Assembly: GCA_900128395.1 (NCBI GenBank)
Contig: LT649256.1
Span: 1 to 57,485, forward strand
Source of the DNA: Stramenopiles sp. TOSAG23-2
Lineage: Eukaryota; Sar
Reading direction: 5' to 3'
DNA: 57,485 nucleotides
A model generated the notes under the pieces. That model was not told the DNA's origin and made no database searches. It was given only the letters and a program-made list of their open reading frames with translations. Numbering within the stretch: the stretch's first letter is position 1; every line of letters starts with the position of its first letter. A program made the translations under genes and the position numbers. Shown here piece after piece: positions 38,413-50,299 of this stretch.

Positions 38413-40641
38413 TCAATGTGATTCACTGATTGTCTTCCATTTTTCCATAATTCGTTTCATGTAATCGTCCATATTTTGGAAGTAACTATCCATCGAATCA
38501 TAATAATTATTATCGGCATTATCACCATCATTACCAAACCACCAAAAAGTTGTAGTAGATGCATCATTAGAAGGCGTTTTATGATCATTGTTTGATTTTA
38601 ATGTTTCTTTCAAAACTTCTTCCGTTGCTTGTTGCTCAAGAATATCGTTCATGTAACTTTCGCACTTTTTCAACTTAGTTTCAACGTTGGGCATTTCTTT
38701 AATAATTTTATTGTTCAATTCAAAGTACATTTTATCATATTCAAATTTACATTGTTCAAGTGATTGAAATGAATTTGCATTGATTGAATATTGTTGATTC
38801 TCGTCATTCTTAACACTTGCATTGTCTTTTGATTTTACATCATTAGGAATCTTCCTAGCAAATGTATTTTCAATCTTTTCCTGTAAAGATGCACTACCAA
38901 CTGGATTTGCAGCAGCATGATTGCTTCCACCATACATTAAATATGCAATTATAATTGTTGCAAAAAAGAGAATGGATAACGTAATGTGTAATGGAACATT
39001 ACGATGATTATATTCTTTTCTTTGAACTTCTTTTCTCCATGCACGGTAACGTTTTTCTGTCTCATCTCTTAAACGTATCATTCCACGGTTATCGCCTTTA
39101 AATAACATATTCTCTAATCTTTCAAAATCAGAGTGATAACGATCATTAATTCGGCAGTTTCCCCATGGATATGGTCTAGCTTGTGGATTACCATATTCAT
39201 CAAATTCATCACGTGCAACAATTGCATATATGTCATCTACACATGCTTTATAACCATGTTGACCTTGTTCAAATGAATAATTTGGAGGTGCAATAGAATT
39301 GTTCTTCTTTTTCATTCTACGTGTTTCAATACGAAAATAATTAATATTAAAGGCTTCAAGACTTTTAATAACTCCATTATCTTGGCGATCTTCTTCTTCT
39401 TCTTCTTCTTCGTCATTGTTGTCACCACTATTGGTGGTAACATTTGCTTGATTTTCAACATTATTATTGTTACCTTCAATATCATCAATAACTTCACGTC
39501 TATCATGTCCATATTTTGTCAAGTTAGCAATTTTTTCTTCGGTATAATAATCACGAAAGATATATGTATTCAATTCTGGGATCGTCAAACTGTCAGTTTT
39601 TGCTATAACAGGAACTACTGGGACGTAATCTTGCAAATTAAACATATTAATTTTATCGCAATTACGTACACGTGATGGTTGCATGAAATATAAACAACAA
39701 TGGACTCGTGGATCTTGTAATATTTCAGATTCATCATAATCACCACTTGCTTCAATTCTACGCCATTCTTGAAATTTTTCCTTGATATAATTTTGAATTG
39801 GCATAAAGCTTTTCTTTTCATTCATAGTATCACCAAAACCAATTGAATCGACTACTGTAACAATTAACTTGCGATCATTCTCTAAATCCCATGGAAATTC
39901 TAAACGTGCAATTTCGCCAGTCTTCTTCGTTTTTTTAACCTTTTTGTTTTTCTCTAAAAACTTGATCCAACTTTCCTCTTTATGGTAATATCGGCAAATA
40001 CCAAAAACAAGAGCTCGAAGAAGCGTAGATTTTCCTAAGCCTTGAGCACCAGCGACAAGAATATTTAATCTTAAATCTTTTACAAACCTATTTGTATATG
40101 ATTCTTTTGATGATTGTGCTCGTTTTGCTATAACAACATTATCCGCTGAGATTTTTTCATCGACTTTTACCGTCACAGGTGTTGATGTAAGATTTTCATC
40201 AACAACCGCTGCTGCTGCTGCTGCTGCTGCATTTCCTGATGAAGATGATAATGATGATGTTGAAGACACTTTTTTACCATCACGATGTACATTTTCGTTG
40301 TTTGTCAATCCTGATCCAAACGAACCATAATCAAGATGTTCTTGCATATTTCTAATCCCATTTGCATTGGTCTCATCGTTACCATCTGTATTGTTATTAG
40401 GATTTTCAACTAAGACAATACTATTTGAATCAAGAACCGTCACTTCTTCTACTTCTTCTTCTTCATGATTACCTCCTCCTTGCATTTCCACTGAAGAATG
40501 ATTATTGTTTGATAATACATCATCGTTCATATTTGATTGTTGTTTTTTGTTATTATCGTTGTTATTGTTTTCTACTAATGTTTTCAATGCCATGTCTTGT
40601 TTTTGTTGTTTTTCTCCTTTTGCACTTTTTTTTCTTTTCAT
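38413..40641 (-). CDS. Septin-type GTPase with a C-terminal membrane segment
   Basis: 742 residues. A long low-complexity N-terminus (Lys, Asn, Glu, Ser, poly-Ala) precedes the GTPase. G1 is GAQGLGKST (~198), the G3 equivalent is VVDSIGFGD (septins usually DTPGFGD), RVHCCLYFMQPS is a septin hallmark, and G4 is AKTDSLT (septin AKADTLT). An acidic insertion lies in the second half of the G domain. A hydrophobic helix (HITLSILFFATIIIAYLMYG, ~555-575) follows, then a coiled coil and a Trp/Asp/Tyr-rich end. Septins form filaments at membranes, usually binding through basic or amphipathic segments; a true transmembrane helix is unusual. The septin call rests on several diagnostic motifs; the filament role is inferred. 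Confidence 0.85.
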   Translation of the reverse strand: MKRKKSAKGEKQQKQDMALKTLVENNNNDNNKKQQSNMNDDVLSNNNHSSVEMQGGGNHEEEEVEEVTVLDSNSIVLVENPNNNTDGNDETNANGIRNMQEHLDYGSFGSGLTNNENVHRDGKKVSSTSSLSSSSGNAAAAAAAAVVDENLTSTPVTVKVDEKISADNVVIAKRAQSSKESYTNRFVKDLRLNILVAGAQGLGKSTLLRALVFGICRYYHKEESWIKFLEKNKKVKKTKKTGEIARLEFPWDLENDRKLIVTVVDSIGFGDTMNEKKSFMPIQNYIKEKFQEWRRIEASGDYDESEILQDPRVHCCLYFMQPSRVRNCDKINMFNLQDYVPVVPVIAKTDSLTIPELNTYIFRDYYTEEKIANLTKYGHDRREVIDDIEGNNNNVENQANVTTNSGDNNDEEEEEEEDRQDNGVIKSLEAFNINYFRIETRRMKKKNNSIAPPNYSFEQGQHGYKACVDDIYAIVARDEFDEYGNPQARPYPWGNCRINDRYHSDFERLENMLFKGDNRGMIRLRDETEKRYRAWRKEVQRKEYNHRNVPLHITLSILFFATIIIAYLMYGGSNHAAANPVGSASLQEKIENTFARKIPNDVKSKDNASVKNDENQQYSINANSFQSLEQCKFEYDKMYFELNNKIIKEMPNVETKLKKCESYMNDILEQQATEEVLKETLKSNNDHKTPSNDASTTTFWWFGNDGDNADNNYYDSMDSYFQNMDDYMKRIMEKWKTISESH

Positions 40642-40941
40642 GTGGTTAAATACATTTTGTTTATATACTCTGTATTAAAGTAGTTTTATCTGAGTTAAAG
40701 TGTTGTAAATTAATTGAAAATGGTGGTCTTTTTCCATTGTATTTCCATGGTAATATATAATACCAGGTATTTGCGAAGAGTAAAAAAATTAAAATTGCAA
40801 ATTTTTTGGATGTCATTTTTCTAAAATAAAATAAAACTACACAGTATGGAAAAATTGAAAACACACCGTGGGAGAATATCTTAAATCTGTATACTAAAAC
40901 CTTAAAAAAATAAAAATAATGCTAGGGAAATCATCCTGGTT
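40642..40941. promoter_or_regulatory. Upstream region of the septin gene
   Basis: The palindrome AATACCAGGTATT (40759-40771) lies about 120 bp before the septin ATG. A short open frame at 40661-40864 on the minus strand has a hydrophobic stretch but overlaps this leader and is not supported as a gene. Confidence 0.4.
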
Positions 40942-41193
40942 TTAGTATAAGAACAAAGGTACTCGAGTATATACTTTTGTTTGTTTTTTTTTGTCATATC
41001 GATTAAGAAGGTTGGTGGTTTCCTGGGTCTTGCACTTTTCCTTGGCCTTTACCTTTTTCGAAAGCTCCTGACCCTCCTCTGTTTTCAATTGATAGTTGTC
41101 AAGGGTCATTTTGGATTCAAAAACCTCCGGTGCAAATACAATTGACATTAATGTGATGTCGTCTACCAAATAGGCTGCTAAACTCTGTGTCAC
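40942..41193 (-). pseudogene. Orphan coding-like fragment
   Basis: About 90 open codons lacking an in-frame ATG near the 5' end (first ATG at residue 16), encoding SLAAYLVDDITLMSIVF and then a Lys/Glu-rich helix (EEGQELSKKVKAKEK). The DNA is less AT-rich than its flanks, which suggests a coding origin. I do not recognise it; it could be a gene fragment or an exon. Confidence 0.3.
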
Positions 41194-41196
41194 TTT

Positions 41197-41530
41197 GTTA
41201 TAATTAGTATGATTATAATATTACGAACGTATTTAAAATATGGAATCTCACTTTTTTAAAAAAAAAACTCCCGGACACAAATACGAACTTCGTATATTTT
41301 AACAAATTGTACTGGAAATTACAGTTGTGCTGCACGTATATTTCTGGTTACATGTGTGATTAATTAAACAAGATATGATGTATAACACAAAATTACTTTT
41401 TTTGCATGTATAATCAATTTTTCCTCTTGTTTAAAAATAAAAAAAAAACAACACACACGTCATCTTTTTCAAGATATTAAATTTATAAAAACTTGGTGTG
41501 ACCGCGCGCTCAACACACAACAACATATTT
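41197..41530. other. 3' region of the nitronate monooxygenase gene
   Basis: AT-rich, containing the perfect palindrome ATACGAACTTCGTAT (arms 7 bp) at 41281-41295. No gene seen. Confidence 0.5.
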
Positions 41531-42823
41531 TTACAAATTAGATAATGTTAATGGTTTGACATCTGGAATTTTACCGACATCGAATTTTGGATTGTTTGGT
41601 ACTTGACTACCCATACGACCAAGACTTTGTAAACATGATGCAAGTTCTTCCATCATTGATTTTACCAATGCTGCTGCTGGAGGAATGGAAGTGATCCCGC
41701 CAATCGCTTGACCTGCTTGTGCACAATCACTATCTTCGTTCCACATTTCATCATCTCTTACATCATTCCAAAATCCTTCTTCTGGGCGTTTCCCAATACC
41801 TTGTCCATGACGTGATAATGGTCCACCAAAATATGTTTTTGGATTAATTTCTCCATCTCGCATTGCTTGTTGAATTGGTACAATACCTTTTCCAAGCAAT
41901 TCACGCATTTCAGCTTCTCGGTTGGCCCATTCATCATTATATTTATTTTTAATAACTCTTAATGGACGTCCTGTATAAATTTCAATACGTCTGGTATCGT
42001 TAGATCCTGCTTTTAAGATTGCTTTATGCCATCCTTTGTTACAATTTGCTTCCAAACTAGAAAGAAATCTTGTACCAACCCATACACCTTGAGCACCTAA
42101 TGCAAAACATGCTGCAATACCTCTTCCATCGAAAATACCACCTCCCCCAACAAGAACTGCTTTGCCTTTACACATATCAGCGCATTGGGGTAAAAGTACG
42201 ACAGTGGAAATATCACCACTATGTGCACCACCTTCACCACCAGTAGCACAAATAATATCAACACCCAAAGCCAATGCTTTGCTGACATGTTTTGGTCTGC
42301 CGGCCATATTCATAATTAAAATCCCATTTTCATGCAATTTATCGACAACCCATTGTGGTGGGATACCAACAGCACATACAAACAACGGGACTTTTTCTTC
42401 AACCATAACATCAACTAATGCTTCGAGTTGACCTCCTGTATAATCTTTATTTGTTTTACGTGCATTACCACCAACTTGTGGAAGCAACAAGTCAAGACCA
42501 AATGGAAGGGTGCCAGCAATGGAATCACCAGGCAATAACATGGATTTCAAGCGTCTTACTTCAGCTCTGCATCCTTCTGGAGACATACCTATTGCACCAA
42601 TTGTACCAATACCACCTGCATTAGATACTGCAGCGGCTAACTCTGCACCAGTGACATGTCCCATACCGGCGCACATGATGGGATACCTTATGCCCAATAC
42701 TTTTGTTAATTCCGTATCAAATTTATCTGGTAAACTCATTTTTGTTTTTTGTGTTTGTTGTTTCTTTTCAGTTGTTCCTTCTTTTGTTTGTGTTTTGTTT
42801 AATTGTAAATTCATTTTTTCCAT
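41531..42823 (-). CDS. Nitronate monooxygenase (2-nitropropane dioxygenase family)
   Basis: 430 residues from the ATG at 42823; the open frame extends upstream only with a GTG. A short Gln/Thr/Lys-rich lead is followed by an FMN-binding TIM barrel: YPIMCAGMGHVTG, NAGGIGTIGA, PFGLDLLLPQ, then ICATGGEGGAHSGD, VLVGGGGIFDGRG and FALGAQGVWVGTRFL, the phosphate-binding Gly loops. Family members use FMN to oxidise alkyl nitronates (for example propionate-3-nitronate) and detoxify nitro-compounds, probably in the cytosol. Length and motif order fit the family. Arranged divergently from the gene at 43433. Confidence 0.9.
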   Translation of the reverse strand: MEKMNLQLNKTQTKEGTTEKKQQTQKTKMSLPDKFDTELTKVLGIRYPIMCAGMGHVTGAELAAAVSNAGGIGTIGAIGMSPEGCRAEVRRLKSMLLPGDSIAGTLPFGLDLLLPQVGGNARKTNKDYTGGQLEALVDVMVEEKVPLFVCAVGIPPQWVVDKLHENGILIMNMAGRPKHVSKALALGVDIICATGGEGGAHSGDISTVVLLPQCADMCKGKAVLVGGGGIFDGRGIAACFALGAQGVWVGTRFLSSLEANCNKGWHKAILKAGSNDTRRIEIYTGRPLRVIKNKYNDEWANREAEMRELLGKGIVPIQQAMRDGEINPKTYFGGPLSRHGQGIGKRPEEGFWNDVRDDEMWNEDSDCAQAGQAIGGITSIPPAAALVKSMMEELASCLQSLGRMGSQVPNNPKFDVGKIPDVKPLTLSNL

Positions 42824-43432
42824 TAAAAATATATATTGGCACACATTGAGAAAAAAAAAGAAAGAAAAGTTGGACAGAGACTAGGTTCACACTGTGTTTG
42901 ATATTACGAAACGTGCAAACAGACAAATAACTTAAAAATAGGAAACATTTGCATATAATATAATACAATACAAATATAATTATTAAGGTACATAATAATA
43001 AATATACATATACATTAAAACGTATAACAATACAATACATATACTACTAACTAGTAACATATACGTGAATACTACTCTAAGAATACATACATGTAAAAAT
43101 AAAAAAAAGAGAAGCGTCATGAGCCTACTCAAGGTTAAGGTCTTTTACACTCAAGTGCTCAAGTAGGCCACTAGACATCAAAACGAGACCTATCAGTAAA
43201 TATCAGCCTCTATAATATTCATCCAATCAGGCAACAGAGAGAGAGCATTTTTCACTTATTCAAAATCAATTTAAATTATTAATATATATATATTTATACA
43301 TAACTATATTGTTGAGCATTTTTACATAATGTACGAAAAAAAAGATAAAAGACAATAATACAACAAACGAACCTTTTATTTATATATAAACTTAATATTT
43401 GTAGTAATATAGATATTAGTATTAATACCGAA
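42824..43432. promoter_or_regulatory. Divergent intergenic region
   Basis: Shared by the nitronate monooxygenase (leftward) and the large filamin-repeat gene (rightward). It holds an inverted repeat GCCTACT (43123-43129) / AGTAGGC (43162-43168) with TTAAGGT (43135-43141) inside the loop. The rest is AT-rich. Confidence 0.5.
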
Positions 43433-46400
43433 ATGTATGAATATTTTAAACAAATAATAACGATGCATCATATCTCGTTCCTGATTATATTTTTTTTCTG
43501 TTATATAACAAATGATATATTGAAAATCGTCCCTATTGTACAGGCATATCAATATATACCACCGGATAGTCCAATTATACGTGGTACTTTTTCACCATAT
43601 GCACAAGGTTTTACTGGTTATTATGGGGAACCGTCTGATCCTAGGCGTTACCCGGTGAATCCAGGTAATCCATTGTCGCCTGATAAACCATTACGTTTCA
43701 CAGGTGTTAATGGACGTCAAAATTGTCCTGGTATGATTGGTCCACTAGATGGTATGGTACGTTTAATATTATTTATTACTAACTAATATATATATCCATA
43801 TACCTACATAGTACACATAACAAATATCTAACAAATATTTATATATTTTATACACATCAATAAATATAGTATTATTGTACTGATAAAGCATTTGGTTATT
43901 GTGATAGAAGAAGTGGTGCTTGCTTTTGTGGTGGTGGTTATACAGGTTTAGATTGTAGTGCTTGTAGACCAACACATTATATTTCATATACAGGTGGTTC
44001 AACTGGATATTCATGTGTACAGAAAAAACGATGTCCAAATGATTGTTCTGGTGGGGGTACTTGTAATTTTGAAACTGGGGATTGTAAGTGTGAACCTTGG
44101 CGTATCGGTGCTGATTGTTCGCAACCAATTTGTAAGCAATACGATCCATTGTGTGAACAGTGTGATGATAAACAATGCAGACGTTGTAAGGAAGGGTATT
44201 ATGTAAAATCACAACCGTTTTTTAACCAAGAAACTCAAATGAATGAAACTTGTGCACTTTGTACTGCATTCGATCCACGCTGTACGCTATGTACGGAAAC
44301 GGAAGGTTGTATTTCATGCGCCGATCCTGTTTTAAAAAGTATTCGACGTTCTGGTAGAAGACGATGGGATCCGGAACAGCCATTAGAAGAATTTATTCGT
44401 GAGTTATCCATTACCTTGCCGTTCGGTTCGCAACGTCCGGAAGCGTTTGATGAAGCAGAACCATTTTTAGTAGTTTCAACACCAAAGCCGTTAAGAGATT
44501 TAACTGTAAGTTGTGCACAAGGTTTAGTGTTTGATACGCAATTTCATTGTTCCCCGGTCACAACATCGCATCGTTATTGTGGTCATGGTGGTACAATTTC
44601 ATTTAATTCCCCGGAATATAGCGTTAGCGAATCCAACCGTAATTTAAGTGTCACCGTGCGTAGAACTGGTGGGGGTGTTGGGGAAGTTAGTTGTGATTAT
44701 GCATTTATTTACGATAGTGATGCATCAACTTCAGATGTCACTGCTACAGCACCATATACCAGTGTGCAACGTTTAACGTTTCCACCAGGAGTAATTCGCT
44801 TGCAGTTTTTCATTACAGTGCATGGTGATGTGGATAGAGAAATGAATGAAACGTTTGTGATTGGTTTAAGTAATCCATCTGATGGAGCAATGCTGGGACC
44901 ACAAAGTAAAACAATTGTAACTATTATTGATGATGATTTTGCATCAACGGTTCCACCACAAACAACAGCAACAGGTGCTGGTATTAATTACGACCCGGTT
45001 GCATACGTAAATAATTACGTCGAAGTTATGCCTCGAAATTATTTAGGAGAATGGCGTGATGCGATCGATGAACGAGATATGTTTTGGTATGAAGTATGGG
45101 ATACAGATCGTGAAATAGATAATACAGGGCCGGATGGCCATAACCCAAGAGGGACAGAAGGCACACATGTCATGCCAGGGGAAGGAAGAACGTCAAGGGA
45201 GCTAGGTATTAATATGGCCCACGCTCGTGTTGCACCAGTCTTATCAGAAGGATTGTGTACACCAATAACTACAAACGCTAATCATACGCATACGGATGGT
45301 GATATTCCATTTGATCGATCAGGTCGTCAATCAGATGGAAATCATACTGGGCATAAGCATATTGCTGGAACCCATCATTGTGTTTATAGACCGCCACGAA
45401 GTGGTAATTTTTCACTAGTCGTACGGCATTTATGGAAAGACAATGATGGTGGGTTAATTGGTGAATATTTTGAAAATTCATATTTTCAAGGCGCACCAAT
45501 TATCACTCGTGTCGATGCTGTGTTGAACTTTACATGGGATGAAGGGCCTGTAACGAGGCTTGGTTCCGATTTTATTTCCATACGTTGGCATGGAAAAATA
45601 TTACCAAAACATGCTACGGGAACATATGATTATAGCTTTCATTTATTAGCTGATGATAATGCGCGTCTTTGGATCGATGGCGATTTAATAATAGATACAT
45701 GGGATTGCGCTGATACGCGATTTCCATATAGAGCCCATTCGGTGTATGGTATTGTAACTGCGCCGACGACGTTTGATGAGCTGCCCCCATGTAATGAAAC
45801 GACTGGTGTCGTACCCATGACTGGTGGGCATTATCATGATATTCGAGTTGAATACCGTGAGCTACGTGGGCGAGCAAGTATACGTTTAGGCTGGAGTAGT
45901 GCAATAGATCAAGCGGCGGTGGAGAAGCAAGTCGTCCCTTCAAGGAATTTGTTTCAAGTCAGGCATATTTCTGGATCTCCATTTAAAATGTTAGTACAAC
46001 CTGATTTAACAGTTGCATCGGAAACAATAGCGGCTGGCAAAGGATTAGTGGAAGTTACTGCTGGTGATTATGCATATTTCACGATCCATCCTAGAGATAT
46101 ACGTGGTAATCCACGTTTATACCATGCCGAGTATGATGAGTTTCACGTTGAATTGACATTAGTTTCACATGATGGAAATGGAATTAGTGATGGAACGGTC
46201 CATGCTTCCTCAACAGTTTTTGATAAAGATAAGGGAGTTTTTGAAGTGAAATATCGCGTTTTTAACAGCGGTAATTGGAGCATGGATGTTACATTTTTAG
46301 AGCGCAATCACAGTCAAACAAATTTAGAAGCGGAGTGGAGACATATACGCGGTTCGCCATTTTCCATCTCCGTATACGAAGCATTACCAAATGGTTTAGC

Positions 46401-49400
46401 ATGTGATGCATTTGGTGAAGGGTTGTATTATGGAGTCGCCGGAGAGCCTCATGTATTTACAATCCGTGTTCGTGATCATTTAAGGAATGTAAGAGAATTT
46501 CATGATGATAGAAAATATTTTTTTGCAAATGCATATCATCCACTATTCCAAGAAATTTACCCAGGAACTGTGGAAAAATTATATGGATTTGATCAAGAAG
46601 GAAATTATAGTGTGACGTATGTTCCGAGACGAACGGGTAAAAATATTTCGTTGACAGTGAAGATAAATTCATACCACGTTGCAAATAAAGGTAAATTGGA
46701 TGAATACAACAAGCCAAAAATGTACGGTACATATAGTGCCTTTCTCGGATCATCCCCGTGGACAATCGAGGTAAATTCAACCTACGCAGATGCATTGACC
46801 ACGAGTGCTGGGGGTGCGGATCCATCCGGTCTATCGTTTTGCACTGCAAGTATTGAATGTTACTTCACAGTGGAAGTACGCGATCGTTTTTACAACACAC
46901 GATATGAATGGGGTGGTGGTGATGGGCCTAAATTGACAACGGCGATACGTATCACACCAACTGGTCGAATTCCACCACCTGAAGGTGGTTTCCCAGTAAA
47001 CGATTTTCCAAATGCAGCTAGAAAAGTTTGTGAAAATGAATTGGGTGGAGTATGGAATCATCCGATTGAATTAAGTTCACATGAGACATCCATGTCATGC
47101 TATCATAATGAATCAAAAGAAGATGGCCGAGTAGTGACGGATTATCATAATGGTACCTATTTATTGGCATATGTACCACGTTATTCCGGTATGAACCTGC
47201 TTGATATTAAGTTAGAAGGTAAACATATTTTTGAATCTCCCTTCACCGTGAACGTTGTTGATGGTGCAGCCATGGGAAATAATAGCACTGCAATTGGTAA
47301 AGGTTTGTATCATGCAGTTGCAGGTATTGAAGATAAATTTACGATTCAAGCAAAGGATGAGTGGGATAATCTAAAAACATTTCCTGGTGATAATTTCGAG
47401 GTTTTCCTGGTGTACAATCCGACGGGACCACATGAAGCAAATAATAGACCAAATGGTACGTTTAGATATAATGCTACATCGGCTTATATTGGTGGTGGTC
47501 GATATGAAGTTGTGTATACAGTTCTTATTAGTGGCGATTATAAATTGCACGTGAAATTGGACAACATGCATATACACGGATCACCGTTTACCCCATATGT
47601 GGAACCAAATGTTGCAAATGCAACTGTAACGTTGTTGCTACCATATTTATTGAGCCATTCCATGGTTGATGATAACGTTCCAATCAGACATATTGACTCA
47701 AATACATGGCCGGCAAGTTATACATCAACGTGGAATGGTTTAGTAACCGGTGGTACGGCCGGTTACCTGTCGCCGTTTACAATTCAAGCGAAAGACCATT
47801 ATGGAAACAACCGCACAGCAGATCAATCATTAGATGTTTTTACTGTAACACTTGAGGGTGTTGCACCAAATGCTGGTATGAGCGATTTGCCTGATGCACC
47901 ACCAAACATCACGCTCGATGCGGTGTACATGGGATACGATGGGCAATATAACGGTTCATACTGGCCTTTAATTGCTGGACAATATCGCTTAAATGTGATC
48001 TTAAATGGAGTACACGTTGCACGATCACCATATGATGTTGAAATTTTCCCTGATCATACCAACGGCCATAATTGCACGGCAGTTGGACCAGGGTTATCAA
48101 GCGCAACCTCAGATGTCGAAACTCATTTCACCATCCAAGCAAGGGATGTGTTCAATAACCCTCAAGTCCATACGGTACAAGATCAATTTTATATACAAGC
48201 AATACGGCAACCTATAGATTCATTATCGCCTATTTTTAACGAGACGGAAATTGTACATATAGATAAATCCCACGGGCAATATTATGTTCGCTACACGCCG
48301 AAAGCATCGGGTTTATATTTGTTACGCATAGCCTTGTTACCACCAATTGGAAGGCACCTAGCAACTACTCGCGATATCAAGGCACATGTAAAACAACATC
48401 ATGACCTTGGCCCACGAGCGGTGTGGGAGAGTATTCAATCGGAAGAAATTACTGGCAGCCCATTTGTTGTGTATGTCAATGATGGCGCCGTATCTGCGGA
48501 TACAAGCTCTACATGGGGCATTGCACTTTCACATGCAACGGCTGGCGTGCCAGGTTTGTTTTACGTTCAGGCAAGGGACAAGGCATTGAATAATCGATCA
48601 ACTGGGGGTGATACAATCTCTTTCGAAGTATTAAGCACGGAAGATGAATACAAATGGCCATCTGGTGGACATTATAATGTAACGGGTGAATTTAAAGAGT
48701 ATAATAAAGATGGAATATTGACTACGAAAGCAATTGGAGAAGTTCGTTATGTTCGCAATGGTTTATACAGATGTATTTATAACGCTACGAAACGTGGAAA
48801 TTATTCAATTTCTGTGAAAATTGGTGGTAAACATGTTATAGCAAGTCCATTCGAAGCTTACATAACGCCTAATTATGCAGATGCAAAATCATGTGACATT
48901 GGCGGTGGCGGCGTAGCATCTGCCGAGGGTGTCAACGGTTTATCCTTGCCTACAATTGTAAAAGGTACGAGTAGCCTTGGAACAGCTAACTTTACTGTAG
49001 TTACTCGTGATCGATTTGGGAATCGAATGGATAGGGGTGGAGATAATTTCTTGGTACGTTTAGATGGCCCGACACAAATACATGCAGTCATGAAGGATTT
49101 AGGAAAAGGATCGTATCGCTCTGAATATATCGTCCCTTTTAATGGTACGTACCGTTTATCCGTGGCACTTGTCAAAGGATACTTGACTGGGGATGGTGGA
49201 GGCTTACATGGTGAATATTATAACGTCCATGACTTCATATCAGAACCATTCATGAAGAGAAATGATTTAACCATTGATACTGAACTTGGCATCGATGTTG
49301 CAGCTGTGCGTTGGCGTGGTCTTTTAATCCCGCCACATAATGGTTTATGGACTTTCTACATTGTTTCAGGTGGAATAAATCATTTAGGTGGACATGCAAA

Positions 49401-49710
49401 ATTAATTTTTAACGGCAAAGAAATTATAAATGGAAATATTAATGCAGGCGAATATGCAAGTGGCAGCATACCAGCTATTGGGGCTGTCCCATATAACGTA
49501 ACTATTGAATGGATGCGATATGGTGAAGGTGAAAGACCAATTTCATTGGAATGGAGTGGGCCAAGATTAGGCAATTTAACGCATACAAATGAAGAATTTA
49601 GTAAACGTGTTGTAGTACCAGCATCTGTCCTAGCAGCTACGGCTGAACATTTACCAGGAAGTCCATTTTTAATTGCAAATTCTGGAATGGGGGAAGGGAG
49701 TGAATATTAA
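43433..49710 (+). CDS. Large secreted EGF / Calx-beta / PA14 / filamin-repeat protein (two exons)
   Basis: Exons 43433-43756 and 43870-49710 join in phase to about 2054 residues. A signal peptide (ISFLIIFFFCYITND, after Met1 or Met11) precedes the EGF-like Cys-rich region (CDRRSGACFCGGGYTGLDC; CSGGGTCNFETGDCKC). A Calx-beta domain follows (ISFNSPEYSVSE ... TIIDDDF), then a PA14 domain (GLIGEYFENSYF ... SIRLGWSSA), then about eight filamin-type Ig repeats, each ending in a (G/E/R/A)SPF strand. A second PA14 lies near the end (GLHGEYYNVHDF ... ISLEWSGPR). There is no membrane helix or obvious GPI tail. PA14 and Calx-beta domains are extracellular and often bind carbohydrate or Ca; a surface or matrix adhesion role is likely. 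Confidence 0.9.
43757..43869 (+). other. GT-AG intron (113 bp)
   Basis: Donor GTACGT at 43757 and acceptor ATATAG ending at 43869. A TACTAAC branch-site match lies ~20-25 bases after the donor. Splicing is phase 0 (after ...LDGM, before YYCTDKAFGYC) and opens the EGF-like reading frame that continues into the main exon. Without it, exon 1 ends in a stop within the intron. It is the only intron I can establish here. Confidence 0.88.
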
Positions 49711-50299
49711 GGCATAATAAAAAAATGAGAGAGAGAGATAGTATTATATATTTTATTGTGAAAACGATAAACAGAGTGTATTCGTAAATAATGATTCGTA
49801 AACCGCGGACACGTGAAAAAGATTTCATTTTTTCATAGGAACATTACGTTACTTAAAACACTATTAAAATTCGTCGTTATTATATTCACAAACTTCATTT
49901 ACCGGATTCCTTTTCGAAAAATGGGAAAAGAATTTTTGTACTAATTGTATACTAAATGTTAATATATTTACTATATGATATGGTAAAAAATCTGTCTTAC
50001 GCGTGTACATACCCTGGCACATAGCAATGCCTTAGTATTATGACATATCATAGACATACATGTATAATATATATGAATAAATTGCATGTAGATAGATCAA
50101 TGAAACAATATAACATTATTTTAATTATAGATGTTATATCATCTTGTGGTAATCATAAATCTATAACGTAAGCATTTAATATTAATAGCAAACGGCGTAT
50201 CAAATATATGTTTGGTCATAACAATCATTAGATCCCATTTAATATAATAATTAGTAGATTTGTGAAATATATTAATATATTCGTCACCACATTATACCA
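49711..50299. other. Intergenic region
   Basis: AT-rich 3' region of the filamin-repeat gene and leader of the next gene. A repeated ATTCGTAAA occurs near 49777-49802. No gene or RNA seen. Confidence 0.4.

Noticed and set aside
40661..40864. Small minus-strand ORF before the septin gene
   Set aside because: It overlaps the septin leader and the TACCWGGTA palindrome; the hydrophobic stretch is explained by T-rich DNA.
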